Both the position numbers and the translations under genes were made by a program. The notes under the pieces were generated by a model. The model was not told where the DNA came from, did not search any database, and saw nothing but the letters and a program-made list of their open reading frames with translations. DNA of 64,000 bases from Clostridiales bacterium (GTDB lineage Bacteria; Bacillota; Clostridia; Saccharofermentanales; Saccharofermentanaceae). Position 1 is the stretch's first letter. Every line of letters starts with the position of its first letter. Positions 33,066 through 42,771 of this stretch are shown here, one piece after another. Location: positions 40,534 to 104,533 of the forward strand of contig JAGAAI010000049.1 of assembly GCA_017615325.1 (NCBI GenBank), read 5' to 3'.

Positions 33066-35297
33066 ATGGAAAAGATTTTCAAGACCGAGATCGCCGGGAG
33101 ACCCCTGGTGGTCGAGACAGGTAAGATCGCGCAATTCGCAAATGGTGCAGTACTTATCCATTACGGTGAGACAGTAGTTCTTTCTACTGTTACAGCTTCA
33201 CCCGAGCCGCGCGAAGGAATCGACTTCTTCCCTCTGTCAGTTGACTATGAGGAGAAGCAGTACGCAGTAGGAAGGATCCCCGGCGGATTCTTAAAGAGAG
33301 AGGGAAGACCCGGCGAGAAGGCTATCCTTACATCCCGTGTTATCGACAGACCTATCAGACCTTTGTTCCCTAAAGATCTCCGTAATGACGTTGTTGTATC
33401 CAACACAGTTATGGCTGTTGATCCCGATTGTCTCCCTGAGATCACGGCTATGGTCGGTACATCCATCGCCATCGCAATTTCCGATATCCCGTGGAAGGGT
33501 CCTGTCGGTGGTGTTGTTCTTGGCCTTATCGACGGCAAGACTGTCATCAACCCTACATTGGAAGAGCGTGAGAAGTCCGATATGTATGTTACCCTTGCAG
33601 GTACAGAGAAGAAGATCTGCATGGTAGAGGCCGGTGCTAACGAAGTTCCTGATGATGTAATGCTGGGTGCTATCGCAGAGGGTCATGAAGTTATCAAGGA
33701 GATCGTTAAGTTCATCAATTCCATCGTTGCCGAGATCGGCAAGCCCAAGTTCGAATATGCTTCTGCAGACGTTCCTGAGGATGTTTTCGCTGCTGTTAAG
33801 GAATTCGGCTGGGACAAGATGAGAGCAGCTGTATTGTCTGATGACAAGAGTGTTCGTGATGCTAATGTTGCAGCACTCCAGGAAGAGATCGCTGCAATGC
33901 TCGAAGAGAAGGAAGAAGGACTTTCTTCCTGGGCTCCCGATGCTGTCTATAAGCTCGAAAAGAAGGTCGTCAGAGATTACCTCTTCCGTGAGCATGTCCG
34001 CGTTGACGGCCGTGCATTAGATCAGATCAGACCTCTGTCTGCTGCAGTTGACGTTCTGCCCCGTGTACATGGTTCTTCTTTCTTCCAGAGAGGCCAGACA
34101 CAGGTAATGAACATCTGTACTCTTGCTCCTCTGTCTGAAGCTCAGAAGATCGAAGGTCTTGATGAGCAGACATCTAAGAGATACATCCACCACTATAACT
34201 TCCCCGGATATTCCGTAGGTGAGGCTAAGGCTTCCAGAAGCCCCGGACGCCGTGAGATCGGTCACGGTGCTCTTGCTGAAAGATCACTTATACCTGTTCT
34301 GCCTTCTGAGGAAGAATTCCCTTATGCTATCAGAACTGTATCCGAGATCACGATGTCCAACGGTTCCACATCCCAGGGTTCCGTATGTGCATCCACATTG
34401 TCTCTCATGGCTGCAGGTGTTCCGATCAAAAGACCTGTTGCAGGTATCTCTTCCGGTCTTATCGTTAACGAAGAGAACGACGAGGACTTCCTCGTATTCA
34501 TGGATATCCAGGGCATCGAGGACTTCTTCGGTGATATGGACTTCAAGGTAGCAGGTACCACAGAAGGTATCACATCCATCCAGGTTGACATCAAGGTAGA
34601 AGGTTTGTCTCTTGATATTATCAAGGCTGCTTTCGAGATGACTCATAAGGGCCGTCTGCAGATCATCAACGATATCATCCTGCCTTGCATTCCTGAGCCC
34701 CGTGCAGAGCTTTCCGAGTATGCTCCCAGGATCATCTCCATGCAGATTCCTGTTGACAAGATCCGTGACGTTATCGGTTCAGGCGGAAAGGTCATCAACA
34801 AGATCATCGCTGACACTGGCGCAGGCATCGACATCTCCGAGGATGGTACTATCCACATCGCATCACCTGATCTCGAGGCTGCAGAGAAGGCTAAGATGAT
34901 CATCACAGGTATCGTAGCTGATCCTGAGGTTGGTACAGAGTACGACGGTGTTGTAACAAGACTTATGGACTTCGGTGCATTCGTTGAGTTCCTGCCCGGT
35001 AAGGAAGGACTTGTACACATCAGCAAGCTCGCATGGAACCGCGTAGAGAAGGTTGAAGATGTTGTTCACGAGGGGGATTCCGTCCGCGTTAAGGTCATCG
35101 AGATCGACAGCCAGGGCAGGATCAACCTGTCTATCCGCGACACGCTCCCCAAGCCTGAGGGCTTTGTTGAGGAAGAGCCCAGAAGAAGAGTTCCCCGCGA
35201 GAGACGTAACGGCAACGGCGGCGGAAGACGCGAGCGCAACTTCGATGAAGGCAACGACGAGCCGCCCCGCAAGGGTGCAAGAAGAAGAGAGTTCTGA
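33066..35297 (+). CDS. pnp: Polyribonucleotide nucleotidyltransferase (PNPase)
   Basis: 743 residues. PNPase degrades RNA from the 3' end with phosphate, giving nucleoside diphosphates. Two RNase PH-like domains (about 10-140 and 320-540) flank a helical region. The catalytic core is in the second, with SPGRREIGHGALAERSL and FMDIQGIEDFFGDMDFKVAGT. A KH domain (about 555-615, with DVIGSGGKVINKIIADTGA) and an S1 domain (about 625-695, with GFVEFLPGKEGLVHIS-like text) follow. The last 40 residues are a disordered Arg/Gly/Glu-rich tail. The gene has its own promoter, structured leader and terminator. Confidence 0.97.
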   Translation: MEKIFKTEIAGRPLVVETGKIAQFANGAVLIHYGETVVLSTVTASPEPREGIDFFPLSVDYEEKQYAVGRIPGGFLKREGRPGEKAILTSRVIDRPIRPLFPKDLRNDVVVSNTVMAVDPDCLPEITAMVGTSIAIAISDIPWKGPVGGVVLGLIDGKTVINPTLEEREKSDMYVTLAGTEKKICMVEAGANEVPDDVMLGAIAEGHEVIKEIVKFINSIVAEIGKPKFEYASADVPEDVFAAVKEFGWDKMRAAVLSDDKSVRDANVAALQEEIAAMLEEKEEGLSSWAPDAVYKLEKKVVRDYLFREHVRVDGRALDQIRPLSAAVDVLPRVHGSSFFQRGQTQVMNICTLAPLSEAQKIEGLDEQTSKRYIHHYNFPGYSVGEAKASRSPGRREIGHGALAERSLIPVLPSEEEFPYAIRTVSEITMSNGSTSQGSVCASTLSLMAAGVPIKRPVAGISSGLIVNEENDEDFLVFMDIQGIEDFFGDMDFKVAGTTEGITSIQVDIKVEGLSLDIIKAAFEMTHKGRLQIINDIILPCIPEPRAELSEYAPRIISMQIPVDKIRDVIGSGGKVINKIIADTGAGIDISEDGTIHIASPDLEAAEKAKMIITGIVADPEVGTEYDGVVTRLMDFGAFVEFLPGKEGLVHISKLAWNRVEKVEDVVHEGDSVRVKVIEIDSQGRINLSIRDTLPKPEGFVEEEPRRRVPRERRNGNGGGRRERNFDEGNDEPPRKGARRREF

Positions 35298-35323
35298 TCT
35301 TCTAAAGTTTAATTGAAATTATG

Positions 35324-35352
35324 AAGGGACTGCATTTTGCAGTCCCTTTTGC
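35324..35352 (+). terminator. pnp terminator
   Basis: Perfect 11-bp arms aagggactgca (35324-35334) and tgcagtccctt (35338-35348) with a 3-nt loop, ending in T residues. Confidence 0.92.
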
Positions 35353-35353
35353 A

Positions 35354-35383
35354 TTTCGCCACTCGAAAAATGCTTTTCGCCAC
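35354..35383 (+). promoter_or_regulatory. Direct repeat with LytTR-site geometry upstream of the M13/ABC/LytTR unit
   Basis: TTTCGCCAC occurs at 35354-35362 and again, identical, at 35375-35383, with 12 bp between the copies (21-bp period). LytTR regulators bind pairs of 9-bp repeats spaced 12-13 bp. A weak promoter (CATACT at 35418-35423, no good -35) follows, as expected for an activated gene. The bases do not match the published LytTR consensus, so the link rests on geometry and on the LytTR gene in the unit. Confidence 0.5.
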
Positions 35384-35450
35384 AGATTTATTAGTTTTCG
35401 AAAATGAATGATATCATCATACTGTCAGATGATTTTAAGGGAGGATAAGC

Positions 35451-37454
35451 ATGAAACGGAAGCTAATTAGTGTTTTGCTAATATCTTCAATGGCTTGCGG
35501 TATTTTGTCAGGATGCGGTGCGGTTGTAATCGAACCTAATATGACAAAGCCTACAGATACTGCAAACGAAGATACAGCAAGACCTCAGGATGACTTCTAT
35601 AAGTACATCAATCAGGAGGCTCTTTCAAAAGCGGTCTTTAAGTATCAGCAAAATACAGCTGGCTCATCTTTTGATCAGGATATGGTGAATGACCAGGTCA
35701 AGAGTGTTATCAAAGAGGTGATAAAAGGGTCCGGCTACGAGAAAGGCAGTGAAGAAGATATCATAAAGTCTGCCTATGATGCATATATTAAATATGATTT
35801 CTCCCAAGAGCCGATTCCTGAAGACCTTGCAGCTGTAATCAGAGAGGTCGATGAAGTCAAGGATATCGATGGTTTTCTTAAGGCCGATGCAAAGCTTTGT
35901 AAGGACTATGGCATTGAAAACATCTTAAGGATGAACATCTCTGTAAATTATTTTGTTTCCAATGAGAATGTTCTGACATTCCATCAATATACGGGCGTTA
36001 TAAATTCCGATTTTAAAGCGATGCAGGAAAACGTTTTCGGCCCTTTAGACAGCGTCAGGGATGATGCCCGGAAAGTGATGAAGACCCTGGGCTATGATGA
36101 TAAGACATCCGAGGATTATGGTCTTAAGCTTGCCGATGTAACATTTGATCTTTTCAAACATACAGATCTTAAAGTAATGGAAGCTGCTAACGACCATGAA
36201 TATGTGAAGATGTTTAGCAAAGATCAGATAAATGAGATATTTACAAATTTTGATCTTGCTTCTTACCTTGATCTTTATGGTCTTGATAAGTCCGGATGTG
36301 ACGAGTTCTGTCTTACGGATCCCGGTCAGTTAAATTCTTTGAACAGTATCCTTACTGCGGATAATATTGATGCCCTGAAGGCATATAAGCTCTGTCAGAT
36401 CTACTCAAAGTATATTGTTTTTATAGCGCCTCATTATGACAGCCTTAAAGGACTTGTTCCCAAGAGTTATCTAACAGAAGAGGATAAGACCTGCGAAGAA
36501 GTGATGAAAGCCTTTTCTGCCGAGACGGATCCTATCTATGTTGAGAAGTTTTACCCTGATGAGACTGATAAAGCCTTAAGATCAATGTGTGATGACATCA
36601 AGGGAGGGTATAGGAAACTCATTAATGATGCAGAGTGGCTCTCAGATGCAACGAGAAAAGGATTGCTCGAGAAACTTGAAAACATAGTCTATGTAACCGG
36701 CAAGGACCTTAAGAGGCATGATGCTTCCGAATATGCAGGGATTACAAGCGGAAACTACTATCAGATACTTCATGAATATCAGAAGATCGATATGGAGAAG
36801 AATATAAAGAGTCTTACGGAACCTGTATCAAGATATGATGTTAATATGCCGATGCAGATGTTTAATGCCTGCTATAATCCTTCTGCAAACAACATAACGA
36901 TCACTTCAGCAATTACAAATAAGCCCTTCTTTGATGCGGGCAGCGATTATTATTCCAACTTGGGCGGCTTAGGTTCTGTTATCGCTCATGAGATGGGACA
37001 TGCTTTCGACAGCAACTGTATCCTTTACGATAAAGACGGTGTTTATGATCCTTCCTGGATAGCTGAGGAAGATATGGAAAAGCTTAAATCCAGGAATGAA
37101 ACGGCCAAGGATTATTTCGAGGATAAGTTTAAAGTTTTCGGTGTTTACCATGTTAACGGTGAACAGACCTTAGGCGAGAACTATGCTGATCTTGGCGGTA
37201 TGGAATGTGTCTGTTCGCTTGCCAAGACAAACGAGGATCTTATAAAGATCTTTACCCAGTATGCCGTGATCTGGTGTGAGAAGAAGACGGATACAGCGAT
37301 CATAGATCAGCTCGCATACGATGAGCACAGCCCGGAGATCTTAAGGGTCAATGCCATATTGTCGTCTTTGAACGAGTTCTATGAAGCATATGATGTCAAA
37401 GAGGATGACGGTATGTATATCGCTCCTTCCGACAGAATATCCAGATGGCATTGA
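35451..37454 (+). CDS. M13-family zinc metallopeptidase, lipoprotein (neprilysin/PepO type)
   Basis: 667 residues. The signal peptide ends in the lipobox LSGC (Cys at about residue 23), so the protein should be tethered outside the membrane. M13 enzymes cut short peptides. Zinc ligands are His513 and His517 in HEMGH and Glu576 in ENYADLGG, with Asp580 orienting. An N-terminal M13-type domain begins RPQDDFYKYINQEAL. The C-terminus lacks the usual C-x-x-W end of mammalian members and ends SDRISRWH. The next gene, an ABC permease, begins 13 nt later, so both are likely one mRNA. The substrate is unknown; peptides handled by the transporter or sensed by the kinase downstream are plausible. Confidence 0.9.
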   Translation: MKRKLISVLLISSMACGILSGCGAVVIEPNMTKPTDTANEDTARPQDDFYKYINQEALSKAVFKYQQNTAGSSFDQDMVNDQVKSVIKEVIKGSGYEKGSEEDIIKSAYDAYIKYDFSQEPIPEDLAAVIREVDEVKDIDGFLKADAKLCKDYGIENILRMNISVNYFVSNENVLTFHQYTGVINSDFKAMQENVFGPLDSVRDDARKVMKTLGYDDKTSEDYGLKLADVTFDLFKHTDLKVMEAANDHEYVKMFSKDQINEIFTNFDLASYLDLYGLDKSGCDEFCLTDPGQLNSLNSILTADNIDALKAYKLCQIYSKYIVFIAPHYDSLKGLVPKSYLTEEDKTCEEVMKAFSAETDPIYVEKFYPDETDKALRSMCDDIKGGYRKLINDAEWLSDATRKGLLEKLENIVYVTGKDLKRHDASEYAGITSGNYYQILHEYQKIDMEKNIKSLTEPVSRYDVNMPMQMFNACYNPSANNITITSAITNKPFFDAGSDYYSNLGGLGSVIAHEMGHAFDSNCILYDKDGVYDPSWIAEEDMEKLKSRNETAKDYFEDKFKVFGVYHVNGEQTLGENYADLGGMECVCSLAKTNEDLIKIFTQYAVIWCEKKTDTAIIDQLAYDEHSPEILRVNAILSSLNEFYEAYDVKEDDGMYIAPSDRISRWH

Positions 37455-37467
37455 GGGGGTGAGAACC

Positions 37468-39939
37468 ATGAATATTATATTGAAGAATTCATTAAAGAAT
37501 ATTTTCGGTAAGCCCTTCAGGACGATCCTGGTTGTCTTTGCGGTGTTCGTCTGTTCTGTATGCGCTCTGCTCTGTTTTGATCTTGGAAGCACTATCAAGA
37601 ATTTGATGACAAGCGTATATGGTGATTCATCCAGGATAGATCTCGTTCTAATATCTCAAAACAACGATCTTCAGGATCTTCCTTCTGAGATGCCGGAATG
37701 TGATCTGCTCAATGTCTATCCCAATAATGAGATCTTCCATACAGATGTTGAGGGCGAGTACGGTTTTGTTAACGAGACCAAACTCCGCATCATGGGTATG
37801 GATAACGAGAAGGCTGTTGATATGGGCTTCTTAAGCGAAAAGATGATCTTAGGTTATAAAGAGATCGCTCTGACATCAAGATTTGCCCAGAAGATGGGAT
37901 ATAAAGTTGGTGATACTATATCTGTCCATAACAGGGCGGGAGACCTGGTCGATCTTAAGGTCACAGCAATCATTACTAACATCAAGAATGCTCTTATGTC
38001 TGGTCACACAGGCATCATCAATCTTGAGACTAATGATCTCCTGTCTATGAATGACCGCGACAAGGGCTTGATCTTTGTTGATGTTCTTGATGATGAGAGG
38101 ATCGAAGAAGCAGAAGATCTGTTGAAGACTAAATTCCCTGACATCACAATCAACAGGAATGCTCTGACAGAAGAAGATCTTGCAAGTATCGATGAGCTGA
38201 CAGCCTTCCTCTATCTCGCATTCGCAGTGGCTTTCCTTCTGGTTATCTTCGTCACATCTTCTATCTGCATCAGGATAGTAGGTGAGAGGATGCCTTTTAT
38301 CGGGACCTTAAGAAGCCTTGGTATGAGTTCGGGACGCACGACCCGTATCCTCCTTGCCGAAAACGTTTTCTACGGACTTATGGGAAGTATACCAGCCGTT
38401 ATCTTTTATATCCTGATGAGAGATCCGATACTGAATATGATCTTCGTCGTGGATGGTGCGGCTGAAGAAACTCAATTATCCATCCCGCCGGTATCTTTTG
38501 TGCTGATAGCAGGCGTTATCCTTGGTGCTGTGGCAGTAGAATGCATAATCCCTTTGAGAACTGTACTCAAGGCTTTAAAGACACCTATCAGGGATATAAT
38601 CTTCGACAGCCGTGATACGGAATATAAATACAACATCAAGGGCCTTATCGCAGGCGCAGTGCTTTTCGCTGCAGCTCTTGTTGCATTCTTCTTCAGACAC
38701 CAGCTGGCAGGTGCCACGATCTGCATGATATGTCTTGTAGTAGCACTTGCGCTCCTGTTCCCCTGGCTTCTTAAAGTCGTATCAGAGGGATTAAAGAAGA
38801 TCGCTGACAATAAGAACAGTGCAGCCTGGTCGCTTGCTCTGGTCGAAACCAAGACCCGGAAGAGTACAGTCGGAAGCGGTGTCCTGTGCGCTACAGCAAC
38901 CTGTATGTGCATAATAATCATGGCGATTGCATCATCTGCTCTGGAATCATTCAACGATATTCCTTACAAAGCGGATGTTCTGCTCTTCACAAGTGAGAAT
39001 GCAAAACAGTATTCTTTCGTCGATAATGTCGAAGGAGTTGAGGATGTCGAAAATGTTTACTTTTTATCAATGGATGTATATGTTAATGACAACGATAAGA
39101 CAACATACCCGACATTCGTAGGTTACCCTGAAGGCGGATTCAAACACTATGAGATCATGAACAAAAAGCCCGACAGGATCAGCGAAGGCAAAGTCATGGT
39201 AGATGAATTATATGCATCGAAAACAGGCCTTAAGCCCGGTGACAAGGTAAAGATCACTTATAATGCCAGAGGTGCTTTCCAGCTAGTAAGGGAATACACG
39301 ATCGAAGATCTTGTTAAGATCAGGAACTATGAGAGCAAACAGGGATATTTCATCATGCCTGAAGACGAATACATATCGATATTCAGCAACAACCCGGGCG
39401 TTATCCTTGTTAACTGTCAGGAATCAGCAGACCCAGAGATGATATCTGCTTATATTGACAGATATACGACAGATTCATATTGTGACGTGTATTCTTTCGA
39501 TAGTTATAAGGAAGAGCTGACAAGCCGTAATGCCGGCGTAACAACAGTCCTGACCATCATCATTGCAGTTGCCGTAGGTATGACATTTATCGGTATGACG
39601 AGCAACCAGCTTATAGGATTTGACGGCAGACGCAAGGAGTGCGCTATCCTCCTGTCATCAGCAATGGACAAGAAGAGACTGTCCGGAGTCTTGTTCAAGG
39701 AAGTGATCCTGATGTCTGTACTGTCGACCGGTATCGGAACTGCTGCAGGACTATTCCTGTCACGGGTTATAGCGAAAGCTGTTGAGAACTCAGATTCGAT
39801 ATTTATGGAGATCGATTTTAACCCGATAAGATTTCTGATCCTCTTCCTTGTCCTTGTGACCGTGTTCACATTGACTGTACTGTTCCCGATAAGAAACTTA
39901 AAGAAGATGAAGATATCAGAACAGCTGAAATACGAGTGA
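37468..39939 (+). CDS. ABC transporter permease with two FtsX domains (MacB/YtrF-like)
   Basis: 823 residues from the ATG at 37468 (GAGGGGGTGAG upstream). The frame is open inside the M13 gene, but that part is not hydrophobic and lacks a site. Architecture: one helix at about 18-38, an extracellular domain, three helices (about 245-400), two or more central helices (about 410-460), a helix followed by a second extracellular domain (about 485-700) and three C-terminal helices. This is the type-VII/MacB-like fold that moves substrates or transmits force at the cell surface rather than forming a usual pore. It pairs with the ATPase 19 nt downstream. The cargo cannot be inferred. Confidence 0.88.
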   Translation: MNIILKNSLKNIFGKPFRTILVVFAVFVCSVCALLCFDLGSTIKNLMTSVYGDSSRIDLVLISQNNDLQDLPSEMPECDLLNVYPNNEIFHTDVEGEYGFVNETKLRIMGMDNEKAVDMGFLSEKMILGYKEIALTSRFAQKMGYKVGDTISVHNRAGDLVDLKVTAIITNIKNALMSGHTGIINLETNDLLSMNDRDKGLIFVDVLDDERIEEAEDLLKTKFPDITINRNALTEEDLASIDELTAFLYLAFAVAFLLVIFVTSSICIRIVGERMPFIGTLRSLGMSSGRTTRILLAENVFYGLMGSIPAVIFYILMRDPILNMIFVVDGAAEETQLSIPPVSFVLIAGVILGAVAVECIIPLRTVLKALKTPIRDIIFDSRDTEYKYNIKGLIAGAVLFAAALVAFFFRHQLAGATICMICLVVALALLFPWLLKVVSEGLKKIADNKNSAAWSLALVETKTRKSTVGSGVLCATATCMCIIIMAIASSALESFNDIPYKADVLLFTSENAKQYSFVDNVEGVEDVENVYFLSMDVYVNDNDKTTYPTFVGYPEGGFKHYEIMNKKPDRISEGKVMVDELYASKTGLKPGDKVKITYNARGAFQLVREYTIEDLVKIRNYESKQGYFIMPEDEYISIFSNNPGVILVNCQESADPEMISAYIDRYTTDSYCDVYSFDSYKEELTSRNAGVTTVLTIIIAVAVGMTFIGMTSNQLIGFDGRRKECAILLSSAMDKKRLSGVLFKEVILMSVLSTGIGTAAGLFLSRVIAKAVENSDSIFMEIDFNPIRFLILFLVLVTVFTLTVLFPIRNLKKMKISEQLKYE

Positions 39940-39958
39940 TTAATTGGAGGATAAATAT

Positions 39959-40633
39959 ATGAATACTGTTATTGAAGTAAATAACGTAAGCAAGACGTTC
40001 GGCAAAAATACCAATCTAAACCAGGTCTTAAACGATGCCTGCATGTATGTGGCTGAAGGTGAGTTTGTATCACTGATGGGAGCATCTGGATCCGGTAAAT
40101 CAACGATGCTCTACCTTATCGGCGGGCTCGACAGGGAATTTGAAGGTAATATCGTTCTCTGCGGCAAGGATATCGGCAGTTTGAAAGATAAGGAATTATC
40201 TGACTTAAGGCTCAATAAGATCGGTTTTGTCTTCCAGTTCTATAATCTTGTAATGAATCTTAATGTTGAAGACAACATTATGCTTCCTGAGATCATGAAA
40301 GGAAAGAAGAAGGCTGATCTTAAGTCTAAGCTTGACGAGATCCTTGAGATAACCGGCCTTAGCGATAAACGCAAAGCCATGCCAGCAACACTTTCCGGCG
40401 GCCAGCAGCAGAGAGTTGCAATAGCAAGGGCAGTCATGGGTGATCCGGATGTTATTCTTGCCGACGAGCCTACAGGCAATCTTGATTCGAAATCATCAGA
40501 AGAGATAATGGAACTTTTCTCAAGACTCAATAAAGAGAAGGGCCTTACGATCCTTCAGGTTACACACTCTGAGAAATGCGCATCTTACGGAACAAGGACG
40601 ATCATGCTCGATAATGGTAAGACAGTCGGCTAA
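39959..40633 (+). CDS. ABC transporter ATP-binding protein (MacB/LolD-like)
   Basis: 224 residues from the ATG at 39959, with TTGGAGG ahead; an in-frame TTG at 39944 overlaps that site and is rejected. Walker [10 protein letters not shown] (41-49), Q-loop in FVFQFYNL, signature LSGGQQQR and Walker [12 protein letters not shown] are intact. The [21 protein letters not shown] ending is characteristic of the LolD/MacB group. It energises the permease at 37468. The response regulator follows after 42 nt. Confidence 0.93.
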   Translation: MNTVIEVNNVSKTFGKNTNLNQVLNDACMYVAEGEFVSLMGASGSGKSTMLYLIGGLDREFEGNIVLCGKDIGSLKDKELSDLRLNKIGFVFQFYNLVMNLNVEDNIMLPEIMKGKKKADLKSKLDEILEITGLSDKRKAMPATLSGGQQQRVAIARAVMGDPDVILADEPTGNLDSKSSEEIMELFSRLNKEKGLTILQVTHSEKCASYGTRTIMLDNGKTVG

Positions 40634-40675
40634 GTGGTAAACTCATACTCGAATAAAGCTTACGGAGGATAGAGG

Positions 40676-41386
40676 ATGCGGCTTGCCATAGCGGATGACG
40701 AGAGCGTATACAGGAAACAGGTCTCAGATCTTATCATCTCCCTTTACGGAAGGGAGAATGTAAGCTGCTATCTCTATTCTGACGGAACTGAGCTCATCAG
40801 GAGTTTCGAAAACAACTTCCCTTTGGATGCTGTTTTTCTTGATATCGAGATGAAAGATCTGGACGGTATGTCTACCGCGAAAAAGATCCGGGAATTCAAT
40901 AAAGAGATCCCCATCATCTTTCTTACCAGCCATACTGAACTTGCTATGGACGGTTATGAAGTTGATGCGTTCAGATTTCTTGGCAAGCCCGTTGACGAGA
41001 TCAAGCTGAGGCAGACTTTGACTGATCTTGAGAAGAAACTCAAAGTAGATGAGAAGATCGTCCTTGTTAAGGATGGTGAAGAGCTGGTCTACAGTATCTC
41101 TGATCTTCTTTATCTGGAAGCTGCAAATAACAGCGTCAGATTCATTTTCACTGTTGATACTGTTGAAGTCAGGATGAAGTTTAATGAAGCGGTCAAAAAG
41201 GTCGAAGACATAACTTCTGACTTTACAAAGATCCACAGGTCATATTTCATCAGTCTTGCACACATCCGCAAACTCTCGGCCGGAGAAGCCTTAATGGACA
41301 ATGGTGACGAACTTCCAGTTGCAAGGAGCGCATCGCAGGATGCCAAGAAGAGGCTATTCGAATATATAAGGAGGAGCGGCAGATGA
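40676..41386 (+). CDS. LytTR-family response regulator
   Basis: 236 residues. The receiver domain (1-120) has acidic pocket ADDE (6-9), phosphoacceptor Asp56 (VFLDIEMKDLDG) and Lys in LGKPVD. The C-terminal LytTR DNA-binding domain (about 135-232) has LVKDGEELVYSISDLLYLEAANNS, FTKIHRSYFISLAHI and LPVARSASQDAKKR, typical of AgrA/VirR-type regulators. It overlaps the kinase gene by 4 nt (ATGA). It probably controls the unit through the repeats at 35354-35383. Confidence 0.92.
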   Translation: MRLAIADDESVYRKQVSDLIISLYGRENVSCYLYSDGTELIRSFENNFPLDAVFLDIEMKDLDGMSTAKKIREFNKEIPIIFLTSHTELAMDGYEVDAFRFLGKPVDEIKLRQTLTDLEKKLKVDEKIVLVKDGEELVYSISDLLYLEAANNSVRFIFTVDTVEVRMKFNEAVKKVEDITSDFTKIHRSYFISLAHIRKLSAGEALMDNGDELPVARSASQDAKKRLFEYIRRSGR

Positions 41387-42771
41387 ATATCTGGCTCAAT
41401 GTCTTCTATACGATCCTTATAATCCTGCCTCTGATGTGTTACGGGCCTCTGACCGTATATCTGATCGATGGGGTCTTAAGATATAAAGTAATCCGAAAGC
41501 CACTCACTTATATATCGACTGCTTCAGTCGGAATCGTACTCGGCATCGTCAAGTCCTGGGTAAAATATACTGAGGATACAGCCGTCGTTCTGGATGTTTT
41601 TGAGATGATATGCTTATTGGGTATCATATCGCTCATCCTTTACTTCAACATGAAGGATAAGTGGTGGAGGAAGATCATAGTAATCATCCTGGCCAGCGGC
41701 ATCATCACCAATATCAATGAAATATTCAGTATCCTTAAGGATCAGTTTTTCGAACATCTCCCATGGTCGAATGCCATAGTAGTAATGCTCGTGTTTACTC
41801 TCTATGAACTGATCTGGCGTCTGATCGAATTCCTGTTTTTCTATGTCATTAAGCGGATACGGAGCAGGAGAGACGATACACCGCTGCCGATACCCATTAT
41901 CCTTATATTCACGATCGTCATCAATATCTTCTCAAATCTGGCTTTTGTCGATGGGAACTTTGAGGATGTTTTTGACTCAAAAGTAAGAACTGTTATGATC
42001 ATGCTTTCAGCACTCCTTTTTATCCTTCTATATTTTTATATCAGGGTCACCCGCAAGGAGAGAGATTCTTATAAGGAACTTAATACAGTCAATGAGGAAC
42101 TTGTTGAATCACAGACTAAGTATTTTGAGGATAAAGCCAGGTCAGATAACGAGATCAGGGCTATGCGCCATGACATGAAGAATAATGTCCAGGTACTTAT
42201 GCTCCTCCTTGAAAACGGTGAGTACGACCAGATGAAAGAATACTTAGAGGAGATGGGTGAGAACCTTCAGGTTGCAGATATCAGCGCGCATACAGGTAAT
42301 ACAGTTGCTGATGCGATAATAGCAGATAAGACCAGTCAGGCATCTGCTATGGGAATCAAGCTCAAGAGTTCCGGAGTAATATCGGGCGTTGATATCTCTC
42401 CGGTTGATACATGCAGGATCCTTGCAAATCTTTTAGATAATGCGATCGAAGCCGTATCGGCAGATGAACTGTCCGATCTTGATCCTGACAGTAAGCTTAT
42501 AGATCTGCAGTTTAAGAAAACAGAAAACTACTTTACTATAGTAGTGACCAATCCATGCTATAAAGTCCCGGAAATTGAAGAGGGGAAGATTGTAACATCC
42601 AAATCAGATAAAAATGAACATGGCTTCGGGATGAGCAATATTAAGAATGCAGCAGACAATTACGAAGGTGAACTTCAGGTTTCTTGTGATCCCAAACCTT
42701 ACGGTTTTGAATTTACGGCCCAGATCGTATTTCCGGTCAAAAGGGAAGACCTGTCAGCTGTCGAAGGGTGA
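41383..42771 (+). CDS. GHKL sensor histidine kinase (AgrC-like)
   Basis: 462 residues. The N-terminal 215 residues have six or seven membrane helices and little extracellular mass, as in peptide-sensing AgrC kinases. The phosphoacceptor is His263 in MRHDMKNNVQ. The GHKL ATP-binding domain follows with NLLDNAIEAV (N box) and HGFGMSNIKNA (G box). It is coupled by ATGA overlap to the LytTR regulator. No precursor-peptide gene for such a sensor is visible nearby. Its last 18 nt overlap the convergent kinase gene on the other strand. Confidence 0.9.
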   Translation: MNIWLNVFYTILIILPLMCYGPLTVYLIDGVLRYKVIRKPLTYISTASVGIVLGIVKSWVKYTEDTAVVLDVFEMICLLGIISLILYFNMKDKWWRKIIVIILASGIITNINEIFSILKDQFFEHLPWSNAIVVMLVFTLYELIWRLIEFLFFYVIKRIRSRRDDTPLPIPIILIFTIVINIFSNLAFVDGNFEDVFDSKVRTVMIMLSALLFILLYFYIRVTRKERDSYKELNTVNEELVESQTKYFEDKARSDNEIRAMRHDMKNNVQVLMLLLENGEYDQMKEYLEEMGENLQVADISAHTGNTVADAIIADKTSQASAMGIKLKSSGVISGVDISPVDTCRILANLLDNAIEAVSADELSDLDPDSKLIDLQFKKTENYFTIVVTNPCYKVPEIEEGKIVTSKSDKNEHGFGMSNIKNAADNYEGELQVSCDPKPYGFEFTAQIVFPVKREDLSAVEG

